Assembly: GCF_018873765.1 (NCBI RefSeq) | Contig: NC_057922.1 | Span: forward strand, 9,437,563 to 9,501,562 | Source: Telopea speciosissima | Taxonomy: Eukaryota; Streptophyta; Magnoliopsida; Proteales; Proteaceae | Length of the DNA: 64,000 nt | Reading direction: 5' to 3' | Shown: in pieces, positions 56,581 to 64,000 of the stretch | Layout of the letters: every line of letters starts with the position of its first letter | Numbering within the stretch: position 1 is the stretch's first letter | Notes under the pieces: model-generated | Databases searched by the model: none | What the model was told of the DNA's origin: nothing | What the model saw: the letters and a program-made list of their open reading frames with translations, nothing else | Position numbers and translations under genes: made by a program

Positions 56581-57150
56581 GTGTGACTCGTTCAAATTAG
56601 GATAGAATCGAAAAGCCAAATTCACTATCTAGGTAGTTTACTACCTAAGGGCAGTTCTTTCCTTTCTTATAGTCCAGTTCTTTCAATCGATAAGATCAGT
56701 GGACAGTAATCAAATCTTACCCTTGGTCATAAATCAAAAATTCCTTTTCTACGATTAAACCGCTAGCTGCTAGAGACGTGCATATACCTTTCCAAGTGAA
56801 AAGTTTGACATCCTATCAGTAATCGAGTCCCTAATTTGCTATTGAATAAAGTGATGCTAAATACATTGCAAACAATGGAAAATGCATCCACTAATCTGCT
56901 CAAGTTGTTGCCTAACCTAATAAGGGATTGGGGTGAATACCTATGAGGCGGCTCTTCTTAAAGTTGAGAATTTGATCAGAAATGGCCTGAGAAGTCTGAA
57001 ATAAAGGGTCTCTTTAAGAGGGGGTTTTACCTTCAAAGAAAATGAGAGGAGTTGAAGGATAGGAATAGACAAGATTCATCTCAGATACAGTACAAATAGA
57101 ATCCGATCATCCTTCATTTCTTTGTATTTACATATTCTATTTCTTAATTA

Positions 57151-57258
57151 AGTTCCGAATTAGTGGATGCTACCAAAGGGAGTGGCGATGCCATACGCAA
57201 AAAGGAAGAGACTCATAGAATGGCCGAGGCAAATAGAGCTTTTGCACATTTTCGTTAA
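57151..57258 (+). pseudogene. rps7: Plastid rps7 fragment, last 35 codons
   Basis: In frame to its stop, [20 protein letters not shown] followed by [15 protein letters not shown] is the C-terminus of plastid ribosomal protein S7. The upstream part is missing. The reading frame is undamaged, which suggests recent transfer or a conserved mitochondrial intermediate. Confidence 0.93.
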
Positions 57259-57698
57259 TCCATTACAAAGTTCTAAATCCTTTGGACGATATTCGGATGG
57301 AGGTCACCTTGATTCATGGTTTTTGCTCAAATCAACAATAACTCCTCCCTTGCTTCTTAAGTCGTTCAATTTCTAGGCGAGGGTGGACCGGTACAACCAG
57401 GGTTACACGGGTGCAAAGGAAGAAAAGGGCCGCTAGAAGTCAAAAGCGCACGAGGGTGTCGCGCTTCCCGATGGACTGGCACTCTGATAGGTCAACCGCT
57501 ATCGGATCCCCAGTTCAAAAAAGGCCCAGTTCCAATCGAGAGACTAATGCCAGCCAGATAAGAATGTCTTTTATGGATTTCGAGTTGGGAATAGAGTAGT
57601 GGCGGGATCGTTGCTTGGTCCAAGCAAGAAAAGCTGATCTACGACCACCCTATATAAAAAAAAGGGTTTTAGCGCTTCAACCCTAACCAAGTAACTCC

Positions 57699-57981
57699 AT
57701 GAGCCCCTATTTGAGTAAGGCGCGCGCCAGAACAAGCAAGCAAGGGATGAGCCCAATTACGAGTAAGTTGATCTACAAGCACCGTTGCACATTAGCGCAT
57801 CTGCTGGGCACGTTAGCATGCGCATCCAAGAATCAGCGGATGAGCCCCTACTTGGGTAAGCTGATCGTAGACCACTCTCTCCCAGTGGTCAAGATGATCG
57901 TAGAGCACCGTTGTGCGTTAGCATGCTTTGACGCAGGAGCGCGCTTATAGGCTGCGCACGCCTTACTCAAATAGGGGCCTT
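57699..57981. repeat. Inverted-repeat-bounded block in the mosaic
   Basis: AGCCCCTATTTGAGTAAGGCGCG at left and CACGCCTTACTCAAATAGGGGC at right are reverse complements. Inside, GATC(T/G)(A)CA(A/G)AGCACCGTTG with GCGTTAGCATGC-like motifs occurs twice and AGCCCCTA(C/T)TTG(A/G)GTAAG recurs. This resembles repeat families in plant mitochondrial spacers. Confidence 0.65.
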
Positions 57982-58332
57982 TAGCTATAGTGGGGCCCTT
58001 GCTTGTTAGGTTAGGGGCAAAGCAACCTGACGGGTCAATCTTCCGAGCTGAGTTAGGCACTGGCTACAGGGCACCCTATTAGAGTCAAGCCGAGACTTTT
58101 TTCTTTTTTCGGTATGTCGCTCAGCAGAGCGAATGAACATTAATCCAACCTAATATCATGCGCCCGTTATCTCCTCATCTTCCAATTTATAAGTCACAGC
58201 TCACTTCTATGTAGGGTGTTTCGACATCAAGCTCTGATGGTGTTTGGTTGACCCAAAAAATGACTTTAAATAGAGTTGAATTGTTAATATACAATGCCAG
58301 TAATCTATCAAAAAAATCCATACATACATATG

Positions 58333-58333
58333 C

Positions 58334-58359
<26 letters not shown>
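58333..58359. repeat. (TG)n microsatellite
   Basis: An uninterrupted TG dinucleotide run of about 27 bp. Confidence 0.95.
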
Positions 58360-58364
<5 letters not shown>

Positions 58365-58367
58365 TCA

Positions 58368-58415
58368 TGATGCCAACCAACCCTAATTAGTCGGGATAAG
58401 GCTTAGTTGAGTCAA
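58368..58415 (+). mobile_element. RTE LINE 3' end scrap, plus orientation
   Basis: GATGCCAACCAACCCTAATT then AGTCGGGATAAGGCTTAGTT resembles the sense-strand terminus of the RTE copies, here without an extended (TTG)n tail. Confidence 0.5.
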
Positions 58416-59394
58416 GAAAGTGACTAAATCTTTAGACTTTGATACAATAAGTTCAATGATTCATCAATCTTATGGATTTCTGTCACCACACACAGAAGGC
58501 ATTATTCACCATAAAAAATGTATGGAGTTCTAGGCAATACCTAACTCATTTTGGCCATCTAACATGAGTTGTGGCCTGGCAACAATAAGGTGGCACCTAG
58601 TTGACCAAATTAGATAAAAATAGAGCAATACATGTATACTTTCTTAGATTTACTGTTTAAGAAGCTGAAAATTAAATGCCACAAATACTTTAAGTTCATC
58701 AATAGTCATCAGCGAAAAGATCGCTCGACTTTAAAGGATTCGGGGTAAAAAAATTTCTCATGTACCCCTAACCAAACAGATAATAAGATAATCATAACGG
58801 ATTCTTAATCTTTTTAAGTAGATTAAAAACAACAGCTATAAGAATATCTAGTTTGACTTGCAACTAGTCAACCCGATGATGACAGATCAACCATGTAGTC
58901 TACATCAGGTCGGAAAGGTTCCGTAACCCTCCCCCAGATGTCACCATTGGTGTGCCCTTGGTACCCTCCAAACCCTCTTCCCATCAAGGTAAGAAAAAGG
59001 GGAAATGTTGTTGACTTTAGTACTAACCACTTCTGGGTTTTGCTTTCGTTGTTGGTTTTTTTTTTTTTTTTTTTTTTTAATTAATGAAGGATTAACTTGA
59101 GCCTTTTCTTTTATTCTATGACACTCAGATGGCTGTGAGATGCAGTGGTATACGGTGACTGTGAGAGGCCATGAGTGAGAGACCCGGGAGAGAGTGAGAA
59201 GCTCAATCCAAATTATCCTTCTTCTATTCTTTTATTTTCTTCTTTGTTTCTATTTCATTGTGTGATCTGCTACAAGTTCTGCAATCGACTAAGGAATCTC
59301 TGTTACAAGTTCAACACTTGTTGCCTAGTATTCTGAAGATCAGATCAGCATTAAACTTTATTCAAGAAGATCCTGCCTGGGGATAGGTCCTTCG
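58416..59394. other. No gene seen
   Basis: AT-rich with a T-run near 59056. No coding or bounded repeat signal. Confidence 0.45.
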
Positions 59395-60256
59395 TGATCC
59401 AACTCTACACTACTACCACTTGCCCTTCGGATGCATCTTGGGCTTGGGCGAAACGTTCTAGCATTGATGATGGTTCTGATACAGTGATACTCTCCTGTGG
59501 GTTGATAACTGGCATCCCAACGGGGTGCTCATTTTCAGATATTGTGACCGTGTCAGATATGATGTTAGTTCCAATATAATGGCTAAGGCCTCATCCACTA
59601 TCAGAGATGATGTGCCCTGATCCTAGAAACTCCAGCAATTTACTTAAAGTTTGGTATAGTCTCTCTAATTCTCTGTTGAGACCTAGGGGCAGTGGGGATT
59701 TAGTTCAATGGATTCCAAATTCTTCTAAAAATTTACCTCTGCCTCTACTTGGAATCTAATCAGAACAAGATCCGAAAAAGTTCATTGGCACAAGATTGCA
59801 TGGTTTAGTTCCAAAATTCCAGCCATAGTTTTACTGTGTGGCGTTCTTTGATTTTATCTCTTCATAATCAAGAATTCCTTCTCAAGAGAAATTTGTCCAT
59901 TCCAAATTATTGTCTTTGCTGGAACTCTCTTGAGAATGTGGAGTCTCTTCTTTTATTGCTCTTTCTGTAGATCTGTTTGGAAGGATGTCCTTAGTAAGTG
60001 TTGGCATAATCATAGAACTATCCTTCACTTTCAAAGAAATGAAAGAAGATGGACTTCCTTGACGCATACTATTGAGTAGATCTGGGAAGTTATCACTTTT
60101 GATATCAGAAATAGGTTCTTTTCGATTCCAAGTGCGAGCCCAGGCACCAGATACTTTAAGGAATAAGCATCTTGCCTCTTCATGGGACCTTCCACTTACC
60201 CCCCCCCCAATTCTTGATGTATCGTCCTTTTAATAGTTGTCCCCCACCCCTATTTT
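59395..60256 (+). mobile_element. L1-type LINE fragment, zf-RVT region, interrupted by an LTR
   Basis: Broken frames give CPSDASWAWAKRS at 59410, IGTRLHGLVPKF (about 59790) and YCLCWNSLENVESLLLL (about 59910-59970), the zf-RVT region of plant L1. The element's 3' end appears to continue at 61342 beyond the LTR-like insertion. Stops are frequent. Confidence 0.65.
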
Positions 60257-61336
60257 TGATGTAGACAAGCTGGTCTTCCAAACCCAGATTGTGGGGGCCA
60301 TAATTGTCTATTTTCATGGTCATTCCTGCTCGCCAATGGTTACTTATGAAGTGGGGTCCAGTGGTCCACATGGCTTTATTCACATGACAAGGAATCTTTG
60401 ATGGGGTCCACAAGGAGCAATAGCCAGATGGACAACTTGAAGACTTCTAGATACTTCCTAATTCTATATAGTTTCTATTTTATGCAATCCTAGTTTCTAT
60501 TTTTATAGTTTCTAATTTTAGAACTTGTCAAAGTTAGCGCAACTTTAGCAGCAAGTCACTGCTGCCTATTTATATGTAAGGCTTTTAGAAGTCTTCCCCC
60601 ACGATTAATAAAGTTGATTGAGATTGCTTTGTGCAAGTTTGATTGTCCTATTGTGAGAATGAAGGGCTGAGACCGCCGAACTCTTTATCCCATTTCCTAT
60701 CCCCTTTCTATCTTCTTCGCCTATCTTCGATCGATCCCCTGCTGTTATAGTTGCTTTGAGTCACCAACCAAATGCTGTTGCTACACCTGAGAAGGACCAG
60801 AACTCGATCCAGAGTTCCAGACTACTGCTGGAGCTGCTGTTGCTGCACCCTTTGCATTCCCCTGCTGTTGCAATCGAAGGACCTGAGTCCACATCCTCTG
60901 CTCCATCGAGGGTGGTGTTTGGAAGGTGGATTCAGACCTGCAAGAGGTCCACTTGACCCCAGTTGCAGAGCCACCTGTTGGCAGGATTGTTCTAAAGCAC
61001 TGGCCTTCTAATTTGAGGCCAACCTTCTATTTTCCTCTCCAACTCAGATCTCCACTTATGGCCATCGGAACTTACCCAACTTGGAGCAAAGGATCATCCC
61101 ATCAAGGCCGATACTCGATCTCCTTTGGAGCCTGTTCTCAGTGCTGGTTTGCAAGTTATACCCTAACCTTCTATTTTTAAGTTCTCTTCATATCTCAGCC
61201 TCTAGCCATTGGAATTGGCTTGATTTTGGAACATAAGTTCTCTTCACCTCCATCTCCACTCAACCTGAGTTTGGAGTCATTCTACAGGCTGGTATGATTT
61301 GAATTCTTAAACCTTCTAACTCTGACTTTGTTTCTA
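60257..61336 (+). mobile_element. Probable solo LTR, about 1080 bp, inside the LINE
   Basis: It starts TGATGTAGAC. Its interior GACAACTTGAAGACTTCTAG, AGTTTCTATTTTTATAGTTT and AATAAAGTTGATTGAG resembles the solo LTR at 36228 (CAACTTGAAGACTTTATTGA and AGTTTCTATTTTT). ATTTT on both sides (60252-60256 and 61337-61341) may be the target duplication, but it is low in complexity and the right end (GTTTCTA) is atypical, so boundaries are tentative. Confidence 0.5.
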
Positions 61337-61341
61337 ATTTT

Positions 61342-61530
61342 GTGTTGTGGGTATTCTTGGGGCTAGGTTAACCCTAATCTAGTCTTATATTAATCTTTTA
61401 TTTAGTTGTTTAGTTTTTTTTGTTTGGGGTCCTTCCCCTGGTTAGCCACTTTGGCTTTCAGCTTGTATTCTGCTCTTTTTCTTAATATATTTTCCTTTTG
61501 CCCCAAAATAAATAAATAAATAAATTACCC
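61342..61530 (+). mobile_element. LINE 3' end with (TAAA)n tail
   Basis: TTTGTTTGGGGTCCTTCCCC then TGGTTAGCCACTTTGGCTTT, CTTGTATTCTGC and TTTTGCCCCAAAATAAATAA is a LINE-like 3' UTR ending in a (TAAA)n run. It probably belongs with 59395-60256. Confidence 0.6.
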
Positions 61531-62033
61531 AGTGCAGTCAAAGTCTTTTGGTTTGTTAAATATCCAAAAAGTCAAATGTCTTGCAGTTGAGTTGGTCAGT
61601 TAATCATTGCATAGATGATTCAGTGATACTTAAACTACACATGCTAGCAAACAAACAAACACATGCATGCATCCAAATACAACTAATACCTCATATTAAA
61701 AGTAAACAATACTATCATACTAAATAAAGCTAGGAAAAATATTTTCTACTTAAAACCAGCAAAATGCAGACACACAATTCATCACTAGGAGATCTAAGAA
61801 TTATAAAAACCTAATGTATCTCCCGAAAACAAACAACTCCAATGAAAAGACATTACGGTCTTTAGCAACTAATGGCATCCAACAAAAAAATATATCAGAT
61901 CAGATCTTATTTAAAATAAAATATAATTCTTTTAAAATATCCAAAGCTTATTCTTAAACATAACATACATTATTGTTTCTTTTTTTTTTTCTTTTTCAGT
62001 CTCGCAGCCAAGCAACCCTGTCATTACCTGTTT
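61531..62033. other. PPR 3' flank, no other gene seen
   Basis: AT-rich; should include the PPR 3' UTR. CATGCATGCAT near 61660 and a T-run at 61979-61990 are the only structures noted. Confidence 0.5.
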
Positions 62034-64000
62034 TTATATAAGTTGTCTTGTACGATCAGTTGGGTCAAAGCCCTTCTGGATCATTTCATTTAACCACCTC
62101 TTAGCCTCGTTGGTCCTACCATGTTTGAATAAACCATGTACTAAAATGTCGTAAGTCCAACGGTTGGGTTCATATCCTTTATCGTGTATCCTATTAAACA
62201 CATCGTAGGCATAGTCCATCGTCTCATTCGTGCTTAATCTTCTCAATAACATATTGTATGTGAAGAGGTCTAGCGGAAAGCACTGTCCTATCACTTCTTC
62301 CAAGTTCTCAATATTTCCATTGACTCTGATGCGACCAGAAAATGCACCAACTAGCTCGCCTAGTGTCAAACAGCCAGACAAAGATTCATCTCCTAGCACA
62401 CCACCTGACCGAACCCAAGCCTCATAAAGTTCTCGACTCCTCAAAGAATGTAACAAAAGTATGTTCCCGATAAAGGAAGAAACATGACGACCAGATTTCT
62501 GCAAGTCGTCAATAATCTTTACCACCATATCATAATTCTTATTTGAGCACAATGATTGAACAAGCTCCTCATAACATTGGATACTGGGAACCAATTCCTT
62601 TTCCTTCATCTCCCTCAAGAGCTCTAGTGCTATATCTGGCTTGTTTGCATTACAAAGACCAGCAATCACTGTATGGTAGAACTTTCTACCAGCCTTTCTT
62701 CTCTTGCATAAATCACCAAAGAAATTCAGAGCATCGGAAATCCGCTCACTCTTTAGATAACTCTGCAGCATTAGAATATCAGAACTCAAATTGGGTTTCA
62801 CTCCACTTCTTACCATCATCTCAAATGCTTTCCTTGCCAGATCAGGTTTTTTAGCATGGCCAGCCCCATCAATAAAGAAGTTGTAATCCCGACTTTCGGC
62901 TTCATGATGAGACAACTGCATCTCAAGCAGTTTGAGGAACTGGTTTTCAGGATTCTCTGCATCACATAGGCAACGAATAACAGATCTGTATAAACTCCTA
63001 CTTGGTGTGTGACCACTTTCTTGCATTTCAATCAAGAGTCTCTTAGCTATATCCCCCCTGCTTGATTTGTTAAAACCACTGATCAAATTAATGTAAGTTT
63101 TTCTGGTTGCAACTTTATCTAATTTGTGAAGTTCCCCGTGTATTAAGTAACCATCTTCTACCCTCTTGGCCTTGCACAGAGCTGATATAAATTTATCATA
63201 TAATGCATCATTTGGCACAACATTCTGCTCCAAGGCCACAACAAGAAGCTCCTTCATCTTATCCAACTTGCCCTCCCTGCACAAAGCATCTGCAAGAATA
63301 GAAAAGGTCTTTCTGCCAGGGAAGTAACCTTGCTCAATAGAATTCTTCAATACCCGATATGCCTCATCAACACTGCCATCCCCACAGAGGGTATTAATAA
63401 GATAATTGTAAGCCATGCTATTTGGAGAAAGACCAAATTCTTTCCTCGAATTATACAAGTCAAGTGCAACATCCACCATTCCAGCCTTACAAAAAAAACA
63501 CAAGGCTGCATTCATGGTAACCTTATCAGGTGAAATCTTTCCTTCCTTCATCTCCATCAACAAATCACATGCTTCCTCAAGCCTGTTTTCCCTCAAAAGC
63601 TTGCAAATCAAAATATTATAACGGAACAGGTCAGGAAAGTATCCTTCTGCTAACTTCATAGACCGTACGAATTCCATAGCCCCATCCACTTTCCCAGCTT
63701 GAACAAGATCTCTAACCCATACATCATAAATGTGCTTCATTGAGAACTTTCCAATTTCCTTAAACTCATCCATCAATCGACTAGCCTCCTCAAACTTATT
63801 CTGTTTACAGAGAGCATCTATAACAACGCACACCACATTTTCATTTACTGCACCCCCATTGCTGACCAGCCCACGGATGAAAGCCTCCGCCTCTTCCAAC
63901 TTCTTCTGCTTAACAAAATTCTTCACCATTATACCAGATGTTATCTCACTCTCAAAGCCTCTCATTTTGATTTGCTTCGCAACAATTTCAACCACATCAA
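62034..64000 (-). CDS. Pentatricopeptide repeat protein, 5' part beyond the window
   Basis: One uninterrupted minus-strand frame ends TAA at 62034-62036 and is still open at the window edge; the codon at 63993-63995 is GTG inside the frame, not a start. About 655 residues are visible. P-class 35-residue PPR motifs repeat throughout, for example PDLFRYNILICKLLRENRLE, PDKVTMNAALCFFCKAGMVD, PNSMAYNYLINTLCGDGSVD, FYHTVIAGLCNANKPDIALE and FTYNMLLRRLSTNETMDYAY; the end is DPTDRTRQLI. No E or DYW domain follows. P-class PPR proteins bind single-stranded organellar RNA and affect its splicing, stability or translation. The middle and end recall the Arabidopsis At1g71210 type, from memory only. Its targeting peptide would lie outside the window, so mitochondrial or plastid location cannot be seen. 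Confidence 0.95.
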   Translation of the reverse strand, partial: DVVEIVAKQIKMRGFESEITSGIMVKNFVKQKKLEEAEAFIRGLVSNGGAVNENVVCVVIDALCKQNKFEEASRLMDEFKEIGKFSMKHIYDVWVRDLVQAGKVDGAMEFVRSMKLAEGYFPDLFRYNILICKLLRENRLEEACDLLMEMKEGKISPDKVTMNAALCFFCKAGMVDVALDLYNSRKEFGLSPNSMAYNYLINTLCGDGSVDEAYRVLKNSIEQGYFPGRKTFSILADALCREGKLDKMKELLVVALEQNVVPNDALYDKFISALCKAKRVEDGYLIHGELHKLDKVATRKTYINLISGFNKSSRGDIAKRLLIEMQESGHTPSRSLYRSVIRCLCDAENPENQFLKLLEMQLSHHEAESRDYNFFIDGAGHAKKPDLARKAFEMMVRSGVKPNLSSDILMLQSYLKSERISDALNFFGDLCKRRKAGRKFYHTVIAGLCNANKPDIALELLREMKEKELVPSIQCYEELVQSLCSNKNYDMVVKIIDDLQKSGRHVSSFIGNILLLHSLRSRELYEAWVRSGGVLGDESLSGCLTLGELVGAFSGRIRVNGNIENLEEVIGQCFPLDLFTYNMLLRRLSTNETMDYAYDVFNRIHDKGYEPNRWTYDILVHGLFKHGRTNEAKRWLNEMIQKGFDPTDRTRQLI

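Larger units (their letters stand above)
55075..58140. other. Mosaic of organelle-derived DNA (NUPT/NUMT)
   Basis: Base composition changes to more GC-rich. Recognisable plastid pieces are 16S rRNA, rpl2, rps12 exon 1 and rps7, in an order and orientation not found in a plastome. The remaining sequence (for example 57410-58130) has the texture of plant mitochondrial intergenic DNA but I could not tie it to a named gene. A LINE scrap is embedded at 55735. Either a mitochondrial segment carrying old plastid inserts moved to the nucleus, or several fragments joined at one break. Boundaries are approximate. Confidence 0.8.

Noticed and set aside
55075..58140. Bacterial contamination suggested by the 16S sequence
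   Set aside because: The 16S is the plastid type and sits with plastid rpl2, rps12 and rps7 fragments and a plant LINE scrap.
1..64000. CRISPR array or prokaryotic defence system
   Set aside because: No regularly spaced short repeats; everything recognisable is plant nuclear or organelle-derived.

Overview
This window is nuclear DNA from a flowering plant. It is AT-rich and full of transposons, and its genes have GT-AG introns and plant-specific families: a NAC factor, a pentatricopeptide-repeat (PPR) protein, 20S proteasome subunits and a small TIM protein. It also has plant-type repeats: Au-like SINEs, a Ty3/gypsy chromovirus primed by initiator-Met tRNA, RTE-type and L1-type LINEs, and miniature inverted-repeat elements (MITEs). 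I cannot name the species.

Genes. All host genes read on the minus strand. (1) A complete three-exon NAC factor of the ATAF/SNAC type (2451-3590, 299 aa) has a TATA box and an ABRE-like G-box upstream. (2) TIM13, a mitochondrial intermembrane-space chaperone, lies at 16052-16372; a 47-bp A-rich insertion with a 10-bp target duplication breaks its last codons. (3) A complete seven-exon gene for proteasome subunit beta type-3 (PBC1, 204 aa) spans 17565-32043. I assembled it exon by exon; its phases all close. Its 9.4-kb fourth intron carries a complete LTR element, two hAT-like MITEs, LINE pieces and a truncated SINE. (4) A two-exon remnant of proteasome alpha type-3 (PAG1) at 46139-46541 has a stop and a frameshift. 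(5) The C-terminal 655 or so residues of a PPR protein run off the right edge (62034-64000).

Mobile elements. A degenerate Ty3/gypsy chromovirus (38455-44942) has both LTRs, a perfect primer-binding site, a polypurine tract and a CCAAC target duplication. A 3.4-kb non-autonomous LTR element (24851-28231, target duplication CTGAG) carries two ORFs; one looks like a retropepsin fold without the catalytic Asp-Ser/Thr-Gly. Two solo LTRs (36228-37384 and 47097-47941) and a probable third (60257-61336) share the unusual ends TGATG...CATTA. At least six MITEs can be bounded by 8- or 9-bp target duplications.

Organelle DNA. About 55.1-58.1 kb is a patchwork of organelle-derived fragments. It holds plastid 16S rRNA, rpl2, rps12 exon 1 and rps7 pieces that are not neighbours in a plastome, mixed with probable mitochondrial sequence and a LINE scrap.

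Long stretches (3.9-10.5, 13.4-15.4, 44.9-46.1, 50-55 and 58.4-59.4 kb) show no supportable gene. I found no CRISPR array, operon, prokaryotic system or convincing new gene system. The most unusual items are the TIM13 insertion, the retropepsin-like ORF and the organellar mosaic.
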